From Sphingobacterium multivorum (GTDB lineage: Bacteria > Bacteroidota > Bacteroidia > Sphingobacteriales > Sphingobacteriaceae), in the NCBI RefSeq assembly GCF_039511225.1, contig NZ_CP154261.1:2666001-2730000 (forward strand): DNA of 64,000 bases, read 5' to 3'. The notes beneath the pieces were generated by a model, which saw only the letters and a program-made list of their open reading frames with translations, did no database searches and was not told the origin of the DNA. The position numbers and the translations under genes are program-made. Numbering within the stretch: position 1 is the first letter of the stretch; each line of letters starts with the position of its first letter. This document shows positions 16,652-24,735 of the stretch, in pieces.

Positions 16652-18253
16652 ATGACAGCACAAGAAGCATTTGACTATTTACACCCGGAATCATGGGCAG
16701 CTACGTCAGCAGTAGAAAAACTTACCCTGCTTGAAGAGATTCAAAACAACTTAAATAAGTATTCTGAAAAGCTTGCTTTGGCAGATATAAAAATGAAAAA
16801 CGATTATATCGGCACTGAAATTTATACAAAAGCGTTTGGGCTGGCGGGAACAGCAGGACCTGTTGCAGGTGTACTTATGGCAAGTAGACATCTGTACGAA
16901 AAATTGGCAAATGGAGAGATGTTAGAGTCGGTTAGTATTCAAAAATTAGGGGATGGTAACACATCCATACAGACCTGGCCCATTTTTCCGAAAGATAAAA
17001 TTTTGGCAGGAAAGCAAAAAGGGTATCTGTATGTAGAAGGAGAACCAAAACAGATTAATCCACTTGATAAACCTTCCGGAATTATTGCTATTTCAGGAGC
17101 AGGAAACTATAGTTCATCAGTAGAAATGGTAAAAGCACTATTCTTTGAAAACAAGGCAGTAATCCATAAGCCACATCAAAACAATGTGGAAACGGATAAA
17201 ATTTGGGCAAAAATATTTCAGCCTCTTATTGACCGAAAAGGTCTGGTCTTCATTGAACCGGAAGAAGGAAGAGCGATGACAGGACTTGAGGGATTACATG
17301 CCATTTATTTTACAGGTTCTTCAGGAGTTGCCCACGCTATCCAGAAAAAAGCCAAAGCACCATTAATTTCAGAATGTGGCGGGAACAATCCATTATTGAT
17401 TATTCCAGGCGAAAAGCCATGGACAGCTAAGGAAATAGAACACCAGGCATTGCAAGTCGTTTCTGTGGGCAAGATGAACGGGGGAGCAGTCTGTGGAAGA
17501 GTACAGACCATTATAACTTCAAAAAAGTGGCCACAGAGAGAGCCGTTTTTGAATGCAGTCAAAAAAGCAATTTCAGAAGATACCTATGCAGTCGGAACGT
17601 ATTATCCTGGTGTAGAGGAAACAAAAAAAGCTTTTCTCGAAAATCAGCCGACAGCTGAAGTTTTAAAAGTTGAAAACGGTAAGTACCCCACAACCGATGT
17701 GGTCTTAATTCCCAATATTCACGAAGACGATTATGCGGTTAAAAATGAAGCGTTCTGCCAGATCTTTTCCGAAATAGCTTTGGACACTGAAAATAATGTG
17801 GATGATTACCTTACAAAAGCAACAACATTCTGCAATGAAAAGCTTTCAGGAACACTTGGCTGCATGATCGCAGTTGATAATGATACGATGAAAAAGCACG
17901 AAGGACGAATTCATCAGGCCATCAATGAACTCAATTACGGTGGGATTGCCATCAACACAATTCCTCCGAATATCTTTATGAATGCCTATTTAACATGGGG
18001 TGGCTGTAATGAAAACCAGGAGGATTTCATCTCAGGAGTAGGAAATTTTGGAAATGCCCATAATTATGAAAACGTTATAAAATCGGTTTTAATTGATGAT
18101 TTTAATGCCCAGGGAATGTTGATGACCAACAAAAGCATGATGGAGCATTTATTTACCAATTCAACTCAATTTGCGATCGATAACAGCTGGGGAAATTTTG
18201 CAAAAATGGCCGGACAAATGATCTACGACGGCTGTAAAAAGAAAGACTTTTAA
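16652..18253 (+). CDS. Aldehyde dehydrogenase family protein
   Basis: A 533-residue enzyme of the aldehyde dehydrogenase superfamily. The catalytic Cys is C281 in G-G-A-V-C-G-R and the general-base Glu is E241 in S-E-C-G-G-N-N-P. A cofactor loop F-T-G-S-S-G-V-A lies near residue 225. It oxidises an aldehyde with NAD(P); the Cys context (A-V-C-G rather than Q-x-C) puts it away from the classical betaine/acetaldehyde enzymes. It is 50 bp ahead of an SDR gene and downstream of an AraC regulator. The pair could act in sequence on an alcohol or aldehyde, perhaps in detoxification. Confidence 0.85.
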   Translation: MTAQEAFDYLHPESWAATSAVEKLTLLEEIQNNLNKYSEKLALADIKMKNDYIGTEIYTKAFGLAGTAGPVAGVLMASRHLYEKLANGEMLESVSIQKLGDGNTSIQTWPIFPKDKILAGKQKGYLYVEGEPKQINPLDKPSGIIAISGAGNYSSSVEMVKALFFENKAVIHKPHQNNVETDKIWAKIFQPLIDRKGLVFIEPEEGRAMTGLEGLHAIYFTGSSGVAHAIQKKAKAPLISECGGNNPLLIIPGEKPWTAKEIEHQALQVVSVGKMNGGAVCGRVQTIITSKKWPQREPFLNAVKKAISEDTYAVGTYYPGVEETKKAFLENQPTAEVLKVENGKYPTTDVVLIPNIHEDDYAVKNEAFCQIFSEIALDTENNVDDYLTKATTFCNEKLSGTLGCMIAVDNDTMKKHEGRIHQAINELNYGGIAINTIPPNIFMNAYLTWGGCNENQEDFISGVGNFGNAHNYENVIKSVLIDDFNAQGMLMTNKSMMEHLFTNSTQFAIDNSWGNFAKMAGQMIYDGCKKKDF

Positions 18254-18303
18254 ACATTATAAACACAGTATTTAGTATATAATTCAATAAAAAATTAAAA
18301 CAG

Positions 18304-19119
18304 ATGAACAAGACTATTTTAATAACAGGATGCAGCAGTGGCATTGGCCGGATGACCGCCAAATATTTTCAGGAAAAAGGCTGGAACGTCGTGGCAACTG
18401 TCCGTAAATTCTCTGACAGCGACGCAGAACTGACAGATTTAGGAAATGTATTGGTTACCGAGCTTGATGTTACCAAAGAAGATACGATCAAAACTACAGT
18501 AGCGCAGGCAATAGCAAAATTTGGTGCAATCGACGTCCTATTGAACAATGCCGGATACGGTTCTTACGGAATTTTGGAATCTACCCCGGAAAATAAAATC
18601 CGGATGCAGTTTGAGGTCAATGTTATTGGGCTGTTATTGGTAACCAAAAACATTATCCCTGTTATGCGTAAACAAGGGAATGGTATTATTATCAACATTT
18701 CGTCCATGGGTGGCAAAATAACCTTCCCAATGGGAACATTATATCACGGTTCAAAATTCGCAGTTGAAGGAATGAGTGAAGCTTTATCATATGAGCTTGC
18801 AGAAATTGGAATTCAGGTAAAAATGATAGAGCCCGGTGTTATCAATACGAACTTCGCTACCAGCTCTTTTGACTTAAATATAGACCCTGCAATAACCGAA
18901 TACAAAGAGTTTACCGATAAAGTTTTACAAGCTTTTGAAGCTGGTGCAAAAGGAAGTGAGCCTGTTTTAGTTGCCGAGACCATTTATAGAGCAGCTACAG
19001 ACGGTACCAGCCAATTGCGTTACATAGCCGGGCCGGATGCAGAACAGATTATTGCAGCCCGCAAACAAATGAACGATGAAGACTATCTGGCTCTTATCCG
19101 TTCGCAATATGGCCTATAG
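18304..19119 (+). CDS. SDR family oxidoreductase
   Basis: A 271-residue classical short-chain dehydrogenase/reductase. It shows T-G-C-S-S-G-I-G at residues 8-15 (cofactor loop), N-N-A-G, the catalytic Ser in I-N-I-S-S-M, and Y-H-G-S-K as the Y-x-x-x-K active site. R38 (V-R-K) after the second strand suggests NADP preference. It follows the aldehyde dehydrogenase by 50 bp on the same strand and is likely in its operon. Substrate not predictable. Confidence 0.9.
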   Translation: MNKTILITGCSSGIGRMTAKYFQEKGWNVVATVRKFSDSDAELTDLGNVLVTELDVTKEDTIKTTVAQAIAKFGAIDVLLNNAGYGSYGILESTPENKIRMQFEVNVIGLLLVTKNIIPVMRKQGNGIIINISSMGGKITFPMGTLYHGSKFAVEGMSEALSYELAEIGIQVKMIEPGVINTNFATSSFDLNIDPAITEYKEFTDKVLQAFEAGAKGSEPVLVAETIYRAATDGTSQLRYIAGPDAEQIIAARKQMNDEDYLALIRSQYGL

Positions 19120-19277
19120 AATGGACTTCATACAAGAATTGAATCTTTGTACAAAAGGTGGTGTTGTCATTCATGGAAAAATAATGGTAGGTTTAGAACT
19201 TCTTTTAGTTCTGGCCTTACCATCATTGTCCAAAGTTGCGACTATAAAAATCGGTTATATTTTTATGGGATAGGAAA

Positions 19278-19796
19278 CTAATTTAAGCTTTTACCCATTG
19301 TAAAAAAATTAAAAATTTGTGTGCCAATTTGAAATGTGTTTTCACCAATTTTTTGATATGCTTCTTTTTGATAAAACTTAACAGCTCTTTCATTTTCGTC
19401 CAACACCGATAACCAGATATATTGATATCCCAATGTTTTTGCTTCTTCAATCACTATATTTTGTAATCGATTTCCAACGCCGGCTGCAATAAAATCCTTA
19501 AGGACATAAATCTTTTGTAGCTGACATATTTTATTACAATCTACAAATTCGGAAGTCGAATTTAATTTAAGCTTTACATATCCCATCGGTAATTTGTTAT
19601 AAGATGCAATCCAGTACACATTCTCATCTTTCACAAGGCTTTCACGGATTTTTGCTACCAAAAATGTGTGATCTAAATAGTCTAGTAGATCTTCTTTCTG
19701 ATTAAAAAAGACCTCAAATGTATCGGAATAAGTAATTCGTCCTAATAGTGAAATGATTTCGGCGTCATTTTCATCCGCTTTTTTGATTTCTATCAT
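19278..19796 (-). CDS. GNAT family N-acetyltransferase
   Basis: A 172-residue GNAT-fold protein. The acetyl-CoA signature is seen in I-Y-V-L-K-D-F-I-A-A-G-V-G-N-R-L-Q (strand 4/helix 3 loop, Q/R-x-x-G-x-G/A-like), followed by the A-V-K-F-Y-Q-K-E-A-Y-Q motif near the C-terminus. It resembles the spermidine/diamine or general small-molecule acetyltransferases, but no substrate can be assigned. Its start overlaps the small membrane protein gene by 26 bases, so the two are translated from one message. Confidence 0.88.
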   Translation of the reverse strand: MIEIKKADENDAEIISLLGRITYSDTFEVFFNQKEDLLDYLDHTFLVAKIRESLVKDENVYWIASYNKLPMGYVKLKLNSTSEFVDCNKICQLQKIYVLKDFIAAGVGNRLQNIVIEEAKTLGYQYIWLSVLDENERAVKFYQKEAYQKIGENTFQIGTQIFNFFTMGKSLN

Positions 19797-20001
19797 ATAT
19801 AATTGTTTTTATTCTGACAGCATGAAGTAACACAGCAATAGAGCTTCCTATCAGTATCGGATACGCTTCAATTAAAACTCCGTAAACTATATATATGGAA
19901 TTCGCTAATAGCGAGAAAAGCCTGAGTTTAAACTCGCCTTTTAACGACATTGAATACAAATTCAATAGTAAACCAAAATATCCAACAACTGAATAGACCA
20001 T
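19771..20001 (-). CDS. Small membrane protein, YgjV/SemiSWEET-like
   Basis: A 76-residue protein if started at the ATG at 20001; a GTG one codon earlier is also possible. It has about two or three hydrophobic segments, with N-S-I-Y-I-V-Y-G-V-L-I-E-A-Y-P-I-L-I-G-S resembling the core of SemiSWEET sugar transporters and YgjV-type proteins. It overlaps the following GNAT gene. It is divergent from an HxlR regulator 97 bp away across a palindrome, which suggests HxlR control. A transport role is inference. Confidence 0.65.
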   Translation of the reverse strand: MVYSVVGYFGLLLNLYSMSLKGEFKLRLFSLLANSIYIVYGVLIEAYPILIGSSIAVLLHAVRIKTIIYDRNQKSG

Positions 20002-20067
20002 CACTTCAATTTAAAGCTATACTTTTTACAGTTCAAAAATAAAATGATTAACTTTACTAATCAATAA

Positions 20068-20083
20068 CTGTCAATTTTGACAG
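20068..20083. promoter_or_regulatory. Palindromic operator candidate for the HxlR regulator
   Basis: CTGTCAA-TT-TTGACAG is a perfect 7-bp inverted repeat, 15 bases before the HxlR start and 66 bases from the divergent membrane-protein start. HxlR proteins are dimeric winged-helix regulators that bind such sites between divergent genes. Confidence 0.5.
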
Positions 20084-20098
20084 GTTAAAAAATGAACA

Positions 20099-20473
20099 AT
20101 GATTATTGACGGGAAGGAAAATTTATACCAAATAGGTGAGAAAACGTTTCATTGTGGAACGCATGTTACAATGGAATTAATTGGGGGTAAATGGAAATGC
20201 ATTATACTTTGGTATTTACGTCACGGGGAAACCCGGTTTTCAGCATTGAAAAAATATATGCCGGATATTACAGAAAAAATGTTGAGCATTCAATTACATG
20301 CATTGGAGAATGATCAATTTATCAGCAAAAGTGTTATAGGTGAAAAACCACCGCTCAAAGTATATTATCAATTAACAAATCTTGGAATATCACTTTTGCC
20401 TATTATAGAGCTTATGACAAATTGGGGCGATAGTTACGGATTGAAAAACGGAAAATTAATAAATACAAAATAG
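20099..20473 (+). CDS. HxlR family transcriptional regulator
   Basis: A 124-residue winged-helix protein with the family pattern G-G-K-W-K-x-x-I-L-W-Y-L-x-x-G-x-x-R-F, then I-T-E-K-M-L-S-x-Q-L-x-x-L-E, and a wing with P-P-L-K-V-Y-Y-x-L-T. A cysteine at residue 19 could serve redox or electrophile sensing, as in some relatives. It faces the membrane protein/GNAT pair across a palindrome and probably represses both itself and them. Confidence 0.9.
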   Translation: MIIDGKENLYQIGEKTFHCGTHVTMELIGGKWKCIILWYLRHGETRFSALKKYMPDITEKMLSIQLHALENDQFISKSVIGEKPPLKVYYQLTNLGISLLPIIELMTNWGDSYGLKNGKLINTK

Positions 20474-20661
20474 CAAATAAGATGAATTTTTGGATTTGTA
20501 AATATTCACGAAAAATCTATGCTAACTACTAAATGATTCTTCTTTTAATTTTCGTAAGGATATATTACTCATGTGGAGGTTTCACCTCCTTATTGGCTTA
20601 TTGAAAATTGTATTATATTCGTTAGTGTTTATTTATCAATTAGATATAATAAGTAATTAAA

Positions 20662-21090
20662 GTGGAGAAAATTAAAAGTAGAACTATGTGGCAATATTAT
20701 TTAATTCTAGGGTTTGGGCTCGTTTTCCTTGTGTTGGCAATCTACAGCTTCCGTAATACAATGGTATTTCTAAAAAATGGTAATAAAGTTACTGCAACTG
20801 TTATTGACTTTCATAGATACGAATCTGATGGCGAGGTTTTTGCCCCAATCTTCACTTTTCGGACAAAAGATAATCAATTAGTAACATATGAACTAGCCGA
20901 AAGCTCCGATCCTCCAGCTTGGAAAATAGGAGAGACAACAACTGTCATCTATGATCCTGCGGATCCGTCGAAAGTAAGTTTATATAGCTATTTCAGAATG
21001 TTTATATGGACATTGGTACTTCTTTCAATAGCTCTACCCTTAATAGTAATTGGTGGAGGTTATTTTATTGCAGCGAGATTCATTCTCTAA
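20662..21090 (+). CDS. DUF3592 domain membrane protein
   Basis: A 142-residue protein starting with GTG at 20662 (an in-frame ATG lies at 20686). It has a TM segment near residues 12-30, an extracytoplasmic domain with G-x-x-V-x-A-T-V-I-D-F, Y-x-P-I-F-T-F and a Y-D-P-A-D-P-S-K motif, and a second TM near 115-138. That is the DUF3592 pattern. Function unknown. Confidence 0.8.
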   Translation: MEKIKSRTMWQYYLILGFGLVFLVLAIYSFRNTMVFLKNGNKVTATVIDFHRYESDGEVFAPIFTFRTKDNQLVTYELAESSDPPAWKIGETTTVIYDPADPSKVSLYSYFRMFIWTLVLLSIALPLIVIGGGYFIAARFIL

Positions 21091-21192
21091 TATTTTAACT
21101 ATTTTGATGGTTTTATTTAGGTAAGATGATGCTTCTCCGTCTGAAAGATTATGAACTTCTTTTACTTCCCCATTTGAGCAAGAAATACCATT

Positions 21193-21387
21193 CTAATTGT
21201 TTAATAACACTTCAACATTTTTTGCAAGTGTTTTGAACCTGATGCCGCTTTCTTGTACTACTGTTATTGTCAAATGATCAGTCTTGCTGATGTTTAGATC
21301 AGTTACAAAACCTGATTTGCCTTTATGCGTACCAGAAATTACCTTACATCGATCTCCATCTTTCAAGTTATTGGAATTATTGGTCAT
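21193..21387 (-). CDS. Small KOW-motif protein
   Basis: A 64-residue protein with a KOW-like segment: L-K-D-G-D-R-C-K-V-I-S-G-T-H-K-G-K-S-G-F-V. The KOW motif binds RNA in NusG and ribosomal L24, but the isolated domain has no assigned role. Its N-terminus is Asn-rich. It stands alone on the minus strand. Confidence 0.65.
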   Translation of the reverse strand: MTNNSNNLKDGDRCKVISGTHKGKSGFVTDLNISKTDHLTITVVQESGIRFKTLAKNVEVLLNN

Positions 21388-21557
21388 AATTATATTTGTT
21401 AAAATTGATTATTCAGCGTATAAATTTAGGAAATTAAATTGTGCATTAATCAATTGAACTTCCTTTGAGAATTGATTTTATGCTTGTATAACAGCAAAAT
21501 TTTATTTGGAATATTGATTCAAAATTTCCGTAAATTTAGTAGTATAAAAACTACGCC

Positions 21558-23108
21558 ATGAAAAACCCTATTTTGCACGCATTACGATGCTGCGCGCTCC
21601 TTAGTTTTCTTTTTAGTTTTACTTCTTATGCTCAAAATTCTAGGCCTTCTGCGCCGAAACAGAATGCGGGAAGTGGAAAAAGCAGCCCAAAACAGATCGA
21701 TATCTACGTAGCAGGATCCTGTTACAATGAAAATACACAAAAGCACACTGCTGTATACTGGAAAAACGGACAACCTGTAGCACTTACTGATGGGCAAAAT
21801 GACGCAGAAGCGACATCAATAGCTGTTTCAGGAAATAATATCTACGTAGCAGGAAATATAAGCGGACAGGCTGTATATTGGAAAAACGGGCAGGTGACGA
21901 GGTTTAATAAAGATGAAGGGGATTACAATACCGCTAATTCAATTGCTATTATAGATGGTGATGCCTATGTGGCCGGATATTATAGGGACTATAATGATGT
22001 CAGAACCAAATATGATGATTTAGCAATGTACTGGAAAAACGGGCAGCCTGTGAAATTGCCACTTCCCATCCACGATTATAGCTGTGCGAATTCGATAGCT
22101 GCAATAGCTGATGATATATACATTATCGGGAACAACCAGTCCGGACAGCTATACTGGAAAAACGGTCAATTAGTAGAGACTATCAATGACCTAAAGTATG
22201 TAACTGCCATTTCACAACTGAATGGTAATGCTTATGCTGTAGGTATAGCCAATAACGGGCAACCTGCATATTGGAAAAACGGGCGTACCGAAAGCCTATC
22301 CTCCATAGATGGTTTAGCTACTTGCATAGCTGTATCCGGCAGCGGCGATTTATATGTGGCTGGTGTCGATGATACTAATGGAAATGGATACCCTGAAGAT
22401 AATGATGTGGGAAAAGTTTGGAAGAACGGGCAGTTACTTATGAACCTTAAAGGTCCAGATTTTTATATCTATCGTCCTACTTCCATGGCCGTAACGGGTA
22501 ATGATGTATATATTATAGGGCGTGCCAGCATTGGCTCTTCTGGTTCGGGAACGAGATTATTGAAGAATGGCCAAATAATAGAATTAAGTAGGATAGAAGG
22601 AAGTTCTGGGTCTGTGGCAAATTTCGTAATATCTAGCGAGGCAGGTGATAATAGTCTATCAAAGCAAAATAAAGTTGCCACAAAAAATGAGAATACAGAT
22701 GCTTTCCCAAAGTTTGTAAAGGAAGAATTAAGTCCTAAAGAAAAAGAGGCTAACGATTTTTTTGAAGAAAATAAAAAGAAACCTGGCGTTATTACGCTAC
22801 CGAGTGGTTTACAGTATGAAGTTATTCGTCAGGGTACAGGATCTAAACCCAACTTATCGGATCAAGTGAAAATAACGCATACGAGAACGGTTATGGAAGG
22901 AAAAGAGATTATGGGAGTGATCAAAGGTGAATCAGCAGGTATTGTTCGCGTTGCTGATCTTATACAAGGTCAGGCACAAGGTCTCTTACAAATGAATGTA
23001 GGAAGCATTTATAAATTCTATATTCCTGCCAAACTTGGCCACCCTAAACAAACAAATAAGGCAGTAATACTTATCATAGAAAATGAACTTTTGGAAATTG
23101 TGAAATAA
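21558..23108 (+). CDS. Secreted 7-repeat 'YWKNGQ' propeller fused to FKBP-like domain, copy 1
   Basis: A 516-residue protein with a signal peptide ending S-Y-A-Q. Residues about 50-365 contain seven repeats of roughly 35-50 residues, each with Y-W-K-N-G-Q and a following I-x-V-S-G-N-x-x-Y-V-A-G strand, which suggests a seven-bladed beta-propeller. From about residue 394 an FKBP-N-type helix (F-F-E-E-N-K-K-K-P-G-V) leads into an FKBP-like fold (S-G-L-Q-Y-E-V). The domain lacks the usual active-site residues: no F-D-S-S, and Gln where V-I-x-G-W has its Trp. Catalysis is doubtful. First of three tandem paralogs. A small inverted repeat GTAGT/ACTAC sits just before the start. Confidence 0.85.
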   Translation: MKNPILHALRCCALLSFLFSFTSYAQNSRPSAPKQNAGSGKSSPKQIDIYVAGSCYNENTQKHTAVYWKNGQPVALTDGQNDAEATSIAVSGNNIYVAGNISGQAVYWKNGQVTRFNKDEGDYNTANSIAIIDGDAYVAGYYRDYNDVRTKYDDLAMYWKNGQPVKLPLPIHDYSCANSIAAIADDIYIIGNNQSGQLYWKNGQLVETINDLKYVTAISQLNGNAYAVGIANNGQPAYWKNGRTESLSSIDGLATCIAVSGSGDLYVAGVDDTNGNGYPEDNDVGKVWKNGQLLMNLKGPDFYIYRPTSMAVTGNDVYIIGRASIGSSGSGTRLLKNGQIIELSRIEGSSGSVANFVISSEAGDNSLSKQNKVATKNENTDAFPKFVKEELSPKEKEANDFFEENKKKPGVITLPSGLQYEVIRQGTGSKPNLSDQVKITHTRTVMEGKEIMGVIKGESAGIVRVADLIQGQAQGLLQMNVGSIYKFYIPAKLGHPKQTNKAVILIIENELLEIVK

Positions 23109-23175
23109 TGCTTTAATTAATCAGTATCTACAAGAGAATAGCTTAGATTAAGTTTAATAGTATAAAAACTACGCC

Positions 23176-24729
23176 GTGAAAAACCCTATTTTGCTAGCAT
23201 TACGATGCTGTGCGCTCCTTAGTTTTCTATTCAGTTTTGTTTCTTACGCCCAAAACGATAAAACTAACGCTCCAAAATCTAGTTCATCGATCAGTCAAAC
23301 GGATGTTTACATAGCTGGAAGCTGGTATGACAGAAAAACAGGGCAGACCTTTGCTGCTTACTATAAAAATGGCAAACCTGTAGTTCTTAAACAAGGGCAG
23401 GGACCAACCCAATTTTCAACTGTTTCATTAGGTAGATCTATAGTCATAAATAACAATGATATTTATGTTGCCGGGAATATACTGGACGCTGACGGCCATA
23501 GTTTAGCTGCTTATTGGAAAAATGAACAGTTTCAGCCAATACCGATTAAGATTGATCAATATGGGAATAAACAAACATCGTATTTAAACGGAATTGATAT
23601 TTCTAACGGAAATATTTTTATGTTTCCCTATCAACCCGGTACTTTAAATGAATACTATTATTTTAAAAATGGTGAGGAAACAAACTTTCCAAATGAAGTC
23701 CCATCTAGTGTGATAAATGATCGTGTGCATTTCGTGTCGGGAAATGATGTTTATGTGGCAAATGCTACAGACGAGGCGGCTTATTGGAAAAACGGTGCTA
23801 AAGTTACATTGGATAATACATTGCATCATCCCAACAGTGTGCAGGTTTCGTCTATATTTGTCTCAGGAAATGATGTTTATGTGTCAGGTTATAAATCTTA
23901 TGCGTCCAAAGGAGCAGATAATACAAATAAGCAGATGGCCCTCTATTGGAAAAACGGACAGGAAATTATACTCTCTACGGGTACCGGCCGCTATGCAACG
24001 AGATTAACCAGTTCTATCTTCGTGTCGGGAAATGATGTTTATGTTGCCGGAATGAGCAGGGATCCTAACACAGGTGAATCCATGGCCGTCTATTGGAAGA
24101 ACGGGCAGGAAGTTGTTTTAGCTAAGGGTCCAACTTTTACACAGGCATTGGCCATAGCAGTCTCAGGAAGTGATGTATATGTTGCTGGGGAGAATTCTAA
24201 TAGAAAAGTGTACTGGAAAAATGGGCAGGAAACCAATCTTACTGATTGTGCTGAAATAAGCTCTATGGTGGTATCGAAAGGGAGTGGGAATGTACCTAAT
24301 TCAACATTAAACAATGTTTCTGTAAATAATACTTCGGATTTAATTTTGAAAGAGAAAGCTGATCAGTACCTTGCACAGATGAGAAAAGTTCCCGGTATCA
24401 TCGAAACTCCAAGTGGTTTATTATATCAAGTGTTTAGAGAAGGGGCCGGACCGAAAGTAACTTTTGATCAAAGAATTGCAGTGAACTATAGAATAAGTTT
24501 TCCTGACGGTATTGAAAGAGGGCACTATCGAGGTGGAAATGGTGGGAATATGTCTGCCAGTACTTTTATAACCAAAGGAATGCAGGAAGCCGTTCAATTA
24601 ATGCGAGCCAGAGGAGTTTATAGGTTTATTATCCCGTATAATCTTGTGTATGGAAAAGAAGGAGCAAAAGATATTCCACCATATCAAGTATTTATTTATG
24701 ATGTTGAAACATTTGAAATTGAAAAATGA
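23176..24729 (+). CDS. Secreted 7-repeat 'YWKNGQ' propeller fused to FKBP-like domain, copy 2
   Basis: A 517-residue paralog of the preceding gene, starting with GTG at the position aligned to copy 1's ATG and preceded by the same AGTATAAAAACTACGCC leader. The signal peptide is nearly identical. Seven Y-[WYF]-[WFK]-[KN]-N-G-type repeats again precede an FKBP-like domain from about residue 392. Here the domain keeps N-Y-R and I-P-x-x-L-x-Y-G, closer to the canonical fold than copy 1, but still lacks the Trp of V-I-x-G-W (K-G-M-Q). Ligand or client unknown. A surface or periplasmic binding role is inference. Confidence 0.85.
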   Translation: MKNPILLALRCCALLSFLFSFVSYAQNDKTNAPKSSSSISQTDVYIAGSWYDRKTGQTFAAYYKNGKPVVLKQGQGPTQFSTVSLGRSIVINNNDIYVAGNILDADGHSLAAYWKNEQFQPIPIKIDQYGNKQTSYLNGIDISNGNIFMFPYQPGTLNEYYYFKNGEETNFPNEVPSSVINDRVHFVSGNDVYVANATDEAAYWKNGAKVTLDNTLHHPNSVQVSSIFVSGNDVYVSGYKSYASKGADNTNKQMALYWKNGQEIILSTGTGRYATRLTSSIFVSGNDVYVAGMSRDPNTGESMAVYWKNGQEVVLAKGPTFTQALAIAVSGSDVYVAGENSNRKVYWKNGQETNLTDCAEISSMVVSKGSGNVPNSTLNNVSVNNTSDLILKEKADQYLAQMRKVPGIIETPSGLLYQVFREGAGPKVTFDQRIAVNYRISFPDGIERGHYRGGNGGNMSASTFITKGMQEAVQLMRARGVYRFIIPYNLVYGKEGAKDIPPYQVFIYDVETFEIEK

Positions 24730-24735
24730 TACACC

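Noticed and set aside
19076-19273. 65-residue plus-strand open frame after the SDR gene
   Set aside because: Overlaps the SDR C-terminus in another frame, and no family or start signal supports it.
20575-20589. Hairpin GGAGGT/ACCTCC after the HxlR gene
   Set aside because: Perfect but short, no T-run, and no gene end close by that needs it.
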